The position numbers and the translations under genes are program-made. The notes beneath the pieces are model-generated. The model saw only the letters and a program-made list of their open reading frames with translations. It was not told where the DNA came from and did not search any database. From Chloroflexota bacterium (lineage in GTDB: Bacteria; Chloroflexota; Dehalococcoidia; SM23-28-2; RBG-16-64-32): DNA of 27,132 nt. Position 1 is the first letter of the stretch. Each line of letters starts with the position of its first letter. Positions 1-7,414 of the stretch are shown piece after piece. The stretch is taken from positions 1 to 27,132 of the forward strand of contig JADFRV010000006.1 of the NCBI GenBank assembly GCA_022561095.1, given 5' to 3'.

Positions 1-934
1 CGGCGTCGGCGATGACCAGCATATCGGGCGAGAGCTTCTGCTCCCTGCCGTCCAGGAGCAGCAAGGTCTCGTCCGGGCGGGCGCGCCGCACTATGATCTG
101 ACCCTCACGCAACCGTTTGAAGTCGAAGGCATGCAAAGGCTGGCCCAGCTCCAGCATCACATAGTTTGTTATGTCGACAATGTTATTGATTGGCCGTAAC
201 CCGGCGGCTACCAGGCGCTCCTGCATCCATGACGGCGACTCACCCATCTTGATCCCATCGATAAGGGCGGCCACATAGCGAGGGCATAGATCGGGATCGG
301 CGATCTCCACGCCGGCGCGGCCCTTAATCGGCTTGGCGGTGGCGGGATATTGGATCGACGGATCGCGGACGCTGCCGTCGCTGAGCGCGGCCACCTCATG
401 GGCCACGCCCACTATAGACAAGAGGTCAGGCCGGTTAGGGGTTATGTCCATATCGAAGATCACGTCGCCCAGATAGGTGGAGATTGGGTCCCCCACGGGC
501 GCATCGTCAGCTAACACCATGATCCCCTCGTGATAGTCGGAGAGGCCAAGCTCCTTTTCCGAGCAGACCATGCCCGCGGACTCCACGCCGCGGATGACGG
601 CGGGCTTGAGGACAGTAGTCTTGCCGGTGCGGCCGTCGATGAGGTGAGCACCGGTGCGCGCGAACGGCACCTTCTGGCCCACAGCCACGTTCGGAGCACC
701 GCACACGACGGTGTGGCGTTCTCCACCCAGATCCACGGTCGCCAGCACCAGCCGGTCTGCGTTCGGGTGCCGGGAGACGTCAACCACCTCGCCCACGGAG
801 ACGCCGTCCCATTCGCCAGCGGTGGTGATGATCTGACTCACCTCCGCACCTGCCATAGTCAGCCTCTCCGCCAACTGCTTGGGGTCAAGGGTCAGGTCAA
901 CGTATTCGGAGAGCCACTTTAGCGGTACGCGCAT
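1..934 (-). CDS. pheT: Phenylalanyl-tRNA synthetase beta subunit (partial, C-terminus beyond left edge)
   Basis: Beta chain of the alpha2-beta2 cytoplasmic enzyme that charges tRNA-Phe. I translated the minus strand from the ATG at 934: the frame stays open for 311 codons to the window edge. It starts MRVPLKWLSEYVDL, the usual PheT N-terminus. A tRNA-binding OB-fold follows at about residues 40-150 (EVVDVSRHPNADRL, VVCGAPNV), then the conserved stretch with RPINNIVDITNYVM and LGQPLHAFD. PheT is normally about 800 residues, so some 60% lies outside the window. The start is well supported: GAGGA overlaps the pheS stop codon and the gap to pheS is only 9 bp, so the two are cotranscribed and probably translationally coupled. 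Certain in identity. Confidence 0.97.
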   Translation of the reverse strand, partial: MRVPLKWLSEYVDLTLDPKQLAERLTMAGAEVSQIITTAGEWDGVSVGEVVDVSRHPNADRLVLATVDLGGERHTVVCGAPNVAVGQKVPFARTGAHLIDGRTGKTTVLKPAVIRGVESAGMVCSEKELGLSDYHEGIMVLADDAPVGDPISTYLGDVIFDMDITPNRPDLLSIVGVAHEVAALSDGSVRDPSIQYPATAKPIKGRAGVEIADPDLCPRYVAALIDGIKMGESPSWMQERLVAAGLRPINNIVDITNYVMLELGQPLHAFDFKRLREGQIIVRRARPDETLLLLDGREQKLSPDMLVIADA

Positions 935-943
935 TGCTCTTCC

Positions 944-1990
944 TCAGAACTGCCTCAAGAAGCGCAGGTCGTTCGAATAAAAGAGGCGGATGTCCTCGAT
1001 ACCATGCCGGAGCATGGCGATGCGCTCAATGCCCATGCCGAAGGCGAAGCCGGTGTACCGCTCGGAGTCGTAGCCGACGGCGTCAAGGATCTCCGGGTGG
1101 ACCATTCCCGCACCGAGGATCTCAATCCAGCCGCTGTGGGAGCAGGTGCGGCACCCCTCTCCACCGCACAAGAAGCAGTCGATGCGCAGCTCCATTCCCG
1201 GCTCAACGAACGGGAAGTAGTCACAGCGAAAGGCGACCTTACGATCCGGGCCGAAGATGCGGCGGGCGAAGTCCGCCAACGTACCCTTCAGGTCGGCCAG
1301 GCTTATCCCCTCATCTACGGCTAATCCCTCCACCTGAATGTGCATCCACTCGTGGGTTGGGTCGGTCGCTTCGTAGCGGTACACCTTGCCCGGGACGACA
1401 ACACGGACGGGCGGCTCCGGCGTCTGCTCCATCACACGTATCTGGTTGGGCGAGGTGTGGGTACGGAGGAGCATCGGTCGCTCGCCGTCCTTCTCGTAGT
1501 CGATCCACAGTGTGTCCCACATATCGCGGGCCGGGTGATCGCGGGGAATACGAAGCGCCTCGAAGTTGTAGTGGTCCCATTCGATCTCCGGGCCTTCCAC
1601 GACCTGGAAGCCCATGGAGACGAAGCAGTCCAGCACATCCCGCAGGGTTTGTGTCGTAGGGTGAAGGCGACCTCTGGGAAGAGGCGGACCGGGAAGGGTG
1701 ACGTCTATCCGCTCGGCGTTAAGCGCCTCGCCGGCAGACTGAGCGAGGCGTGCCCTCTTCTCCTCGACGGAAGCCTCCAGCTGTTGCTTCAGCCGGTTAG
1801 CCCTTGCGCCCACGCGCCTGCGCTCCTCTATCGGCAGGTCGGCCAAGCCGCGCAGGACCAGAGTCAGGCGCCCACGTCGGCCCAGGTAGGCGACTCGCCA
1901 GCGTTCCAACGCGTCGTCGTTAGCGACGGCATCGAGCTCGCTAAGCGCCTGCGATTCTATCTGAGTGAGCGATTCGTTATCAGAAGGCAT
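944..1990 (-). CDS. pheS: Phenylalanyl-tRNA synthetase alpha subunit
   Basis: Catalytic alpha chain of PheRS. It has the N-terminal coiled-coil arm (YLGRRGRLT region) and class II catalytic core: HPTTQTLRD, FQVVEGPEIEWDHYNFEALRIP, RDMWDT, LLRTHTSPNQIR, the FVEPGMELRIDC strand and C-terminal GFAFGMGIERIAMLRHGI. The open frame extends to an ATG at 2020 (358 aa), but that ATG lies inside a TATAAT -10 box, so a transcript from that promoter would not contain it. I therefore prefer the in-frame ATG at 1990 (348 aa), which also puts the RVAYLG motif about as far from the N-terminus as in E. coli PheS. Neither ATG has a good Shine-Dalgarno sequence. First gene of a pheS-pheT operon. Confidence 0.95.
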   Translation of the reverse strand: MPSDNESLTQIESQALSELDAVANDDALERWRVAYLGRRGRLTLVLRGLADLPIEERRRVGARANRLKQQLEASVEEKRARLAQSAGEALNAERIDVTLPGPPLPRGRLHPTTQTLRDVLDCFVSMGFQVVEGPEIEWDHYNFEALRIPRDHPARDMWDTLWIDYEKDGERPMLLRTHTSPNQIRVMEQTPEPPVRVVVPGKVYRYEATDPTHEWMHIQVEGLAVDEGISLADLKGTLADFARRIFGPDRKVAFRCDYFPFVEPGMELRIDCFLCGGEGCRTCSHSGWIEILGAGMVHPEILDAVGYDSERYTGFAFGMGIERIAMLRHGIEDIRLFYSNDLRFLRQF

Positions 1991-2018
1991 AGGCAGGGCG
2001 GGATCAGGGGTCGCGGCC

Positions 2019-2048
2019 ATTATAGAACCCTGTCGAGGGAGTCGGCAA
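2019..2048 (-). promoter_or_regulatory. Sigma70-type promoter of pheST
   Basis: On the minus strand TTGCCG (2048-2043) and a perfect TATAAT (2024-2019) are separated by 18 bp. It sits in the 61-bp gap after the pabC stop. The last two bases of the -10 box are the A and T of the upstream candidate pheS ATG, so transcription should begin near 2012 and give a leader of about 20 nt before the ATG at 1990. Confidence 0.6.
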
Positions 2049-2081
2049 CGCGTTTCGGCCAGCCAGTACGGAGTTTTGCCC

Positions 2082-2933
2082 CTAAGTGGTCCGGGCGGCG
2101 GACGTCTCCTGGAGAACCATCTCCTGGTAGAGACGATGCAGCCGCGCGGTAACCGGCCCCGGCCGGCCGGAGCCGACCGGCCCGTCGTCGAGCCGGGTCA
2201 AAGGCATCACCTCCATGACGGAGCCGGTGAGGAAGGCTTCCGAGGCGACCGCAAAGGCGGACCGCTCTACATCGGTCTCGATCGCCTCCAAGCCAGACTC
2301 TGCTGCGATCTCCAGTACCGCTTGCCGGGTGATACCCGCCAGGCAGCCTGACGAAAGGCTGGGGGTGACAAGACGACCGTCCAGCACCATGAACACGTTG
2401 CTGGCGCTCCCCTCGGCGACGAACCCACGTGTGTTCAGCAGGATCGCCTCGTCCGCGCCCTGCCGGCGGGCGTCCTCGCGTGCCAGAACGTTGTCGAGGC
2501 TGTTCAGCGACTTCACTCCGGACAGGAAGGACGTCTCATTCCGGCGTGTAGATGTGACGAGGGCAGACATCCCCCGCCCGTAGAGCTGCCGCGGGTACTC
2601 CGTCACCTCCCGCGCTATGAGCATGACGCTGCCAGCCGCACCCTCGGCGCCAGCGGTCAGCATCAACCGCACACGGGCGTCCTCAAAGCCGTTACGTTGG
2701 AGCACGCCTTTGGCGGCCCCAACCAAGTCGGACAGCAAGAAGGGCACCTCTAGGCCTACTCGCTCAGCGCCTCGGCACAGACGCCGGTAGTGCTCCTCCA
2801 GACGGAACACGCGACCGCCGTAGGAGCGCATCGTCTCGAACAGGCCGTAACCGTACAGCAAGCCGCGATCCAGCGCTGAGACGGTAGCCGTCTCCTGCTG
2901 TACTAGCTCACCGTTGAGATATATCCACCGCAT
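2082..2933 (-). CDS. pabC: PLP aminotransferase class IV, probable 4-amino-4-deoxychorismate lyase
   Basis: Fold-type IV PLP enzyme of 283 aa. Visible marks are LDRGLLYGYGLFETMRSYGG (residues 21-40), the PLP lysine K141 in VKSLNSLDNVLA, and EGSASNVFMV (E174) followed by SGCLAGITR. Class IV members include branched-chain and D-amino-acid aminotransferases, which motifs alone do not separate. The assignment to ADC lyase (ADC to p-aminobenzoate plus pyruvate) rests on its 26-bp overlap with pabB just upstream, a typical folate pairing. The N-terminus MRWIYLNGELV is normal for the family. The gene ends 61 bp before the pheS promoter region. A branched-chain aminotransferase is the main alternative. 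Confidence 0.85.
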   Translation of the reverse strand: MRWIYLNGELVQQETATVSALDRGLLYGYGLFETMRSYGGRVFRLEEHYRRLCRGAERVGLEVPFLLSDLVGAAKGVLQRNGFEDARVRLMLTAGAEGAAGSVMLIAREVTEYPRQLYGRGMSALVTSTRRNETSFLSGVKSLNSLDNVLAREDARRQGADEAILLNTRGFVAEGSASNVFMVLDGRLVTPSLSSGCLAGITRQAVLEIAAESGLEAIETDVERSAFAVASEAFLTGSVMEVMPLTRLDDGPVGSGRPGPVTARLHRLYQEMVLQETSAARTT

Positions 2934-4248
2934 AGTGCCTCACCCCATTTGTGTCGGACAGTCCGGAGCCGATCAGCACGTCGCGCAGGGCGCTTGCCTT
3001 GTGCAGCGTCTCCTGATACTCCATCTCGGGGTCTGAGTCGGCGACTATGCCGCCTCCCGCCTGGAAGTAGGCGACCCCATGCCTGACCAAGATAGTGCGG
3101 ATGGCGATGTTCAGGTCGATGGAACCGTCAAAGCCAAGGTAGCCGATGGCGCCCGTGTATACGCTGCGCGCCGTCGGCTCCAACTCGTCGATGATCTCCA
3201 TCGCGCGGATCTTCGGCGCACCGGTTATAGAGCCGCCAGGGAACGTGGCCAGCAGGAGATCGACTACATCGCGGTCCTCTCGCAGAGTGGCCTCAACGGT
3301 GGAAGCTAGATGAAAGACGGTAGGCAGCGTCTCCAGGGAGGCGAGCTCCGTGACACGCACGGAGCCGATCTCCGCCACGCGGCCAAGGTCGTTGCGCTCC
3401 AGGTCCACGATCATGACGTTTTCGGCACGGTCCTTCTCACTCGCGAGCAGCTTCCGAGCCAGCGCTTCGTCTTCTTCCTCAGTCCTGCCGCGCGGACGCG
3501 TCCCCTTGATGGGCCGTGTCTGCAGGCGACGATTGCCTGGGTCGAACCGCAGAAAACGCTCCGGCGAGGCGCTCAGCAGCTGCACCTCAGGCAGGTTGAT
3601 GTAGGCGGAGAAGGGCGCCGGGTTATGGCTACGAAGTTGCAAGTAGACATCGAAGGGGCTGTTCATGAGGGGGAGATGGAACCGCTGGGAGAGGTTCGCC
3701 TGATAGATATCGCCGGCGAAGATGTAATCTCGCACCCGCTGCACCGCCCCCTTGTAACCCGCAGATGTAAAACTGGAGGGCGGCACGTCGGTGCTATCCA
3801 TCGGGCTGTGTCGCGGCACGGCGGAGCCAGCGGCGGCAAGCGGCCGCGGATCGAAGCGGGCGATGCGCTTGTAGAAGCAAAGGTAGCACTCCGGCAGGCC
3901 CAGGTCATCGGCGGCGTGCTGCGGCAACTTCTCGACGAACCGCTTCAGCTCGTATGCAAAGTAACCGACGGCGCCGCCAGAGGCGCCCCGCGCGGGGCCC
4001 ATGTGGTGATAGTCGCGCAGGAGCTGGCGCAAGGTCTCGAACGGGCTGCCGCTGAACCGGTGAGTGCCGCCACGTGTCCACAGCTCGATCGCGGTCCCAG
4101 ACGAACGCAGGATGAGAAATGGATCGGTACCCCAAAAAGAGTTTTGCCCCAGCCTATCATCCGCCAGCACACTGTCCAACCAGAACCCGTACGGCTCGTC
4201 GCAGATACGGCCGAGGGATATCAGGGACGGCGGTCGCTCATCGTTCAC
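2908..4248 (-). CDS. pabB: Aminodeoxychorismate synthase component I
   Basis: Chorismate-utilising enzyme (446 aa) making 4-amino-4-deoxychorismate for folate. Core motifs are in order: GGAVGYFAYELKRFVE (residues 91-106), GDIYQANLSQRF (179-190), LLSASPERFLRF, PIKGTRPRG (246-254), VDLERNDLGRV, FPGGSITGAPK (336-346), YTGAIGYLGFDGSIDLNIAIRT and the acidic metal site in DPEMEYQETLHKA. K248 in PIKGT is the hallmark of PabB; anthranilate synthase TrpE usually has PIAGT there. Start is a GTG at 4248 with no obvious Shine-Dalgarno. The amidotransferase partner PabA is not in the window, so ammonia must come from a subunit encoded elsewhere. Followed by overlapping pabC. Confidence 0.94.
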   Translation of the reverse strand: MNDERPPSLISLGRICDEPYGFWLDSVLADDRLGQNSFWGTDPFLILRSSGTAIELWTRGGTHRFSGSPFETLRQLLRDYHHMGPARGASGGAVGYFAYELKRFVEKLPQHAADDLGLPECYLCFYKRIARFDPRPLAAAGSAVPRHSPMDSTDVPPSSFTSAGYKGAVQRVRDYIFAGDIYQANLSQRFHLPLMNSPFDVYLQLRSHNPAPFSAYINLPEVQLLSASPERFLRFDPGNRRLQTRPIKGTRPRGRTEEEDEALARKLLASEKDRAENVMIVDLERNDLGRVAEIGSVRVTELASLETLPTVFHLASTVEATLREDRDVVDLLLATFPGGSITGAPKIRAMEIIDELEPTARSVYTGAIGYLGFDGSIDLNIAIRTILVRHGVAYFQAGGGIVADSDPEMEYQETLHKASALRDVLIGSGLSDTNGVRHYAVDISQR

Positions 4249-4349
4249 GGCGATGCGTTTCAGGAAGGTGCCCGCGGGCCGGTGGACACGCCTCCATTGT
4301 GGAGCCAGCCCGGGCTAGGAGCAACCGCACGCCCAGGACAGCGCCTCCC

Positions 4350-4377
4350 TTGACAGCCTGACGCCAGGCGGTATGAT
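4350..4377 (+). promoter_or_regulatory. Strong sigma70-type promoter of the Lrp-like gene
   Basis: TTGACA at 4350-4355 (perfect -35) and TATGAT at 4372-4377 (5 of 6) with a 16-bp spacer. The predicted start near 4384 gives a leader of about 29 nt containing AGGAG at 4401-4405 before the ATG at 4413. Confidence 0.7.
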
Positions 4378-4390
4378 TTCGGCGTCAGGC
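4356..4390. promoter_or_regulatory. Operator-like perfect inverted repeat flanking the -10 box
   Basis: GCCTGACGCC (4356-4365) and its exact reverse complement GGCGTCAGGC (4381-4390) are separated by 15 bp that contain the TATGAT -10 box. Centre-to-centre distance is 25 bp. One arm lies in the promoter spacer and the other over the expected transcription start, the usual position of a repressor site. Only the second arm would be transcribed, so an RNA hairpin is unlikely. Confidence 0.5.
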
Positions 4391-4412
4391 AGTGGAGGAA
4401 AGGAGAGTGAGC

Positions 4413-4661
4413 ATGACGCGGGCCTACGTGCTGATAGAATCGGCGGTCGGCAAGGCGAAAGGCGTGGCCGAGGGCGTGCAGAAGCTCCAGTTCAAGGACG
4501 CCGGGATCGTATCAGTGGACGCGGTCACCGGGCCCTTCGACGTCATAGCGACGCTGGAAGCGGACGACCTTGACAAGGTGGGCCGAGCGATAACCGATGG
4601 CATCCAGCAGGTGGACGGCGTTCAGCGCACAACGACCTGCCTGGTCGTACAGCTCGGCTAA
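4413..4661 (+). CDS. Stand-alone Lrp/AsnC ligand-binding (RAM) domain protein
   Basis: A protein of 82 residues: MTRAYVLIESAVGKAKGVAEG, then DAVTGPFDVIATLEADD and a C-terminal TTTCLVVQL strand. This matches the ferredoxin-like effector-binding half of Lrp/AsnC regulators (beta-alpha-beta-beta-alpha-beta) and lacks the DNA-binding helix-turn-helix. Such single-domain proteins form dimers or larger rings that bind amino acids, either alone or with full-length Lrp proteins; the role here is not known. The start at 4413 is chosen because AGGAG sits 7 bp upstream; a GTG at 4392 in the same frame has no ribosome site. It has its own promoter and is followed about 100 bp later by moeA. Confidence 0.88.
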   Translation: MTRAYVLIESAVGKAKGVAEGVQKLQFKDAGIVSVDAVTGPFDVIATLEADDLDKVGRAITDGIQQVDGVQRTTTCLVVQLG

Positions 4662-4688
4662 GCCAAATCGAAGTCGCAACGGTGCTAA

Positions 4689-4714
4689 AATAGTGGCGCC
4701 CGGGCGCCGCTATT
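4689..4714 (+). terminator. Terminator-like hairpin between the Lrp-like gene and moeA
   Basis: AATAGTGGCGCCC (4689-4701) abuts GGGCGCCGCTATT (4702-4714): a 13-bp inverted repeat with one T:G wobble, followed by TTCTTGCT from 4713. The U run is poor and the apex must open to form a loop, so it could be a weak terminator or a leader hairpin of moeA. TGCTAAAAT at 4683-4691, just before it, resembles an extended -10 box for moeA. Confidence 0.4.
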
Positions 4715-4759
4715 CTTGCTATAGGCGGTGGCGCCGCACAATCACTGGGACCGGAACGA

Positions 4760-6064
4760 ATGATGATCACCGTTGACGAGGCGCTGGAGCGTATCCTCAG
4801 CTACGTCGACGTCCTGGAGCCGGAAGAGAAACCGCTGCTGGAGGCGCTGGGTCAGGTCCTGGCCGAGGACGTCACGTCCGACTTCAGCATACCGCCGCTG
4901 GACAACACCGCGATGGACGGCTACGCCGTGCGCGCCGAGGACACGGCCGGAGCCTCGCAGGACTCGCCGGTGCAACTGCACGTCACCGGCGAGGTGGCAG
5001 CCGGCTACATCTTCGAAGGCGAGGTAGCCGCGGGGACTGCGGTCCGCATCATGACCGGGGCGCCGGTGCCTGCGGGGGCGGACGCCATCGTGCCGTTCGA
5101 AGAGACGGACGAGCCGTTCGGCCAGGCGCCTGAGCGCGCCCACCAGGTGGATGCGACGGTACAGGTGTTCAAGGAAGCCCAGCCCGGCGCCAACATTCGG
5201 CGCGCCGGCGAGGACGTGCGGAAGGGCCAGCTGGTGATGCGGAAGGGCCGCGTGCTGAGGGCATCAGAGATCGGCGTGCTCTCCTCCCTGGGACGAGCAT
5301 CCGCGAAGGTGATCCGGCGGCCGGTGGTGGCGATCCTGTCCACAGGCGACGAGCTGGTGGAGGCCGGTCAGCCGAAGCCGCCGGCGAAGATATACGACGC
5401 CAACGCCTACGGCGTCGGCGCTCTTGTCCGGCGCTACGGAGGCGTGCCGCGCCTGCTGGGCATCGCCAAAGATACGGTCGATGCGCTCACCGCCAAGATC
5501 CACGAGGGGTTGGACGCTGACATGCTCGTCACCTCCGCCGGGGTCTCCCGCGGCGATTACGATATGGTGAAAGAGGTGCTGGCCCGGGAAGGGGAGATCG
5601 ACTTCTGGACAGTGGCGATGAAGCCGGGCAAACCACTCGCGTTCGGCTGCTTCCGGAAGGAAGGCCGGCAGGTGCCCCACATCGGGCTGCCCGGCAACCC
5701 GGTAAGCTCTATGGTGACGTTCGAGCTGTTCGGACGGGCGGCGCTGATGAAGATGATGGGCAAGACAGACTGGCAGCGGCCCGTGATCAAGGCGGTGGCT
5801 GAGGAGCGGATCGTCAACAGGGATGACCCACGCCGATTCTACGCCCGCTGCGTCGTCACTGAGCGGGACGGGCGCTACTACGTCTCGCTGACCGGGCCGC
5901 AGGGCTCGGGGATGCTCACGTCCATGGTGTACGCCAACGCGCTGACGGTGATCCCGGCGGAGGTGGACGAGGTTCAGCCGGGGGAAGAGATAGACGTCAT
6001 CATGCTGGACTGGAGCCACGGCGAGGAGTGGGGAACAGCTTCACCACAGGAAGCGGGCCCGTAG
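4760..6064 (+). CDS. moeA: Molybdopterin molybdenumtransferase MoeA
   Basis: Inserts molybdate into adenylylated molybdopterin, the last step of basic molybdenum cofactor synthesis. The 434-aa protein shows MoeA domains in order: PPLDNTAMDGYAVRAED (residues 45-61), GTAVRIMTGAPVPAGADAIV (92-111), the MoCF-binding domain with RPVVAILSTGDELVE (187-201), TSAGVSRGDYDMVKEV (258-273), FWTVAMKPGKPLAFG and GLPGNPVSSMVTFELF, then the C-terminal beta-barrel domain IV. ATG 4760 and ATG 4763 are both possible and the ribosome site is weak (GGGA). No other molybdenum gene is in the window, so its use implies molybdoenzymes elsewhere. It ends 62 bp from the convergent LysM gene. Confidence 0.95.
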   Translation: MMITVDEALERILSYVDVLEPEEKPLLEALGQVLAEDVTSDFSIPPLDNTAMDGYAVRAEDTAGASQDSPVQLHVTGEVAAGYIFEGEVAAGTAVRIMTGAPVPAGADAIVPFEETDEPFGQAPERAHQVDATVQVFKEAQPGANIRRAGEDVRKGQLVMRKGRVLRASEIGVLSSLGRASAKVIRRPVVAILSTGDELVEAGQPKPPAKIYDANAYGVGALVRRYGGVPRLLGIAKDTVDALTAKIHEGLDADMLVTSAGVSRGDYDMVKEVLAREGEIDFWTVAMKPGKPLAFGCFRKEGRQVPHIGLPGNPVSSMVTFELFGRAALMKMMGKTDWQRPVIKAVAEERIVNRDDPRRFYARCVVTERDGRYYVSLTGPQGSGMLTSMVYANALTVIPAEVDEVQPGEEIDVIMLDWSHGEEWGTASPQEAGP

Positions 6065-6126
6065 CCCGCCAGCCCGCTACTCCCGCGCCTGCGCCAAGAG
6101 AACGGAGCGCCGTAGCTGCCTCTGCT

Positions 6127-6963
6127 CTACGGCCAGAACCGTTCCTTGATCGCATTCACGGTGGCCACGTACTGTATCGTGTCCTCGTAGAGGACTCCGA
6201 GGCTGAGGGTGCTGTACCCCTGATAGTAGGCGGCCACCGCCTGGTCGATATCGCCGGTTAGGTCCAGGAGGATACGCAGGTAGCGAGCGCCGACCTTAAT
6301 GTTATCGTAGGCGCTGGTCTCGATGTTAAGGTCGTAGCCGAAGACCTCCGTCTCCAGCCAGTAGCCCGTCGAAGGCGTGATCTGCATGACGCCGGCGGCG
6401 CCGATGGCGCTTACCGCGTCCTGCTGCCAGCCGCTCTCCGCATAGGCCAGAGCCTTCACCAGCCCGGCGTCCAGGCCCTCCACTGCGGCGAACTCCTCCA
6501 GCAGCGCCTCTACCTGCGGGGAGACCACCGGCACCAGCGGACTCACGACGACGGGTATCGTGAGCGTCCCACCCTCAACGATGAAATGCGGATCGGCCAG
6601 GCCGTTCGCCATGACGATGGCGACGGCGGGAACAGCGAAGCGCTCCGCGATCTCGCTGAGGGTATCGCCGAACTGGACGATATATGTAACTCCGCCGGCT
6701 GCCTGGTCGTCACGCTGGCTAATAGCGGCATGGCCGGCCGCGCCGCCGGGGATAAGCAGCACTCGGCCGCTAAGGATGTAGTCAGGGTCCACGATGCCGT
6801 TCGCCTCCGCCAACTCCTCGACGGTCATGCCGTATCTGTCCGCGATCTCAGATAGGGTATCCCCTCCCTGGACGCGGTATTCATCGGCGTTTAGAGACCC
6901 AGGCGAGATGAGGAGCAGCGCGATGACAGCCGCCATCACAAGAGCAACTCTGCCCAGTGCCAT
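6127..6963 (-). CDS. Secreted LysM-lytic transglycosylase (SLT/goose-lysozyme-like)
   Basis: 278 aa with a cleavable-looking signal peptide (residues 1-26, core VALVMAAVIALLLI). Two LysM repeats follow at 28-72 and 93-137, both with the GDTLSEIA motif, and then a soluble lytic transglycosylase domain at about 150-278. The catalytic glutamate is E176 in AYAESGW, followed by GAAGVMQITPSTG and the AAYYQG motif near 233. The family cleaves the MurNAc-GlcNAc bond outside the membrane, and LysM binds the glycan. An excellent ribosome site (GGAAGGAGG, about 5 bp before the ATG) fixes the start. It is a single-gene unit, convergent with moeA. It implies a peptidoglycan-containing envelope. Confidence 0.93.
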   Translation of the reverse strand: MALGRVALVMAAVIALLLISPGSLNADEYRVQGGDTLSEIADRYGMTVEELAEANGIVDPDYILSGRVLLIPGGAAGHAAISQRDDQAAGGVTYIVQFGDTLSEIAERFAVPAVAIVMANGLADPHFIVEGGTLTIPVVVSPLVPVVSPQVEALLEEFAAVEGLDAGLVKALAYAESGWQQDAVSAIGAAGVMQITPSTGYWLETEVFGYDLNIETSAYDNIKVGARYLRILLDLTGDIDQAVAAYYQGYSTLSLGVLYEDTIQYVATVNAIKERFWP

Positions 6964-7011
6964 TTGCGCCTCCTTCCTTCCTGATCATTAGACGTACGGA
7001 GCCGGCTGATT

Positions 7012-7017
7012 GTTATA
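7012..7017 (-). promoter_or_regulatory. Possible -10 box for the LysM-SLT gene
   Basis: TATAAC on the minus strand in an AT-richer patch (about 7010-7030) of the 150-bp gap between the acylphosphatase and LysM-SLT genes. No convincing -35 is seen at normal spacing, so this is tentative. The rest of the gap shows only a short stem at 7099-7113. Confidence 0.25.
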
Positions 7018-7098
7018 TCGATAAACAGGCAAGTTGCCGTGCTAGATGGTAATCAGTACTAGGGTGAGCCCACTTGCGCCGGAGGTGGGGTCAGCGAA

Positions 7099-7113
7099 GC
7101 CGGTGTTGCCGGC
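7099..7113 (-). terminator. Short stem-loop directly after the acylphosphatase stop
   Basis: On the minus strand GCCGG, a 5-nt loop and CCGGC directly follow the stop codon at 7114. It is at the right place to end the long alaS-acylphosphatase unit, but the stem is only 5 bp and there is no U run. Confidence 0.25.
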
Positions 7114-7410
7114 CTAGGAGCGAGTAAGCCCCACGCCGAAGCCGTCGTAGGCGTCGGTGGCATCTCTCCACTCCGCATCTACGGCTTCGATGCGCGACAT
7201 ACGCGGCCCCTCACGCAGATAGTCCAGAAGCTGCTCGAGGTCAGGACGGGCACCCTCAGCGACGACCTCCACGGAGCGGCCGTCCGGCAGGTTACGAACG
7301 TAGCCCGTAAGGCCCAGGAAGCTGGCGCGGTTAAGAACGTAGTCGCGGAAGCCGATGCCCTGGACGCGCCCGCGGACGACGGCGCGGACGGCAGCAAGGG
7401 GTTCGCTCAC
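7114..7410 (-). CDS. acyP: Acylphosphatase
   Basis: Small cytoplasmic enzyme hydrolysing acyl phosphates. The two family signatures are intact: GRVQGIGFRDYV with catalytic arginine (R23 counting from the TTG at 7413) and GYVRNLPDGRSVEVVAEG with catalytic asparagine N41. Length is about 98 aa, usual for the family. Two adjacent start codons exist (TTG 7413, GTG 7410); I chose GTG. It begins a few bases after the aroK-aroB stop and is the last gene of the long minus-strand unit. Its link to the shikimate genes looks positional only. Confidence 0.93.
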   Translation of the reverse strand: MSEPLAAVRAVVRGRVQGIGFRDYVLNRASFLGLTGYVRNLPDGRSVEVVAEGARPDLEQLLDYLREGPRMSRIEAVDAEWRDATDAYDGFGVGLTRS

Positions 7411-7414
7411 CAAG

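Noticed and set aside
934..2351. Long plus-strand open frames opposite pheS and pabC
   Set aside because: GC-driven shadows; both opposite genes have complete family motifs.
3310..4353. 347-codon open frame on the plus strand, antisense to pabB
   Set aside because: Shadow of the PabB frame. It has no ribosome site or domain and overlaps every PabB motif.
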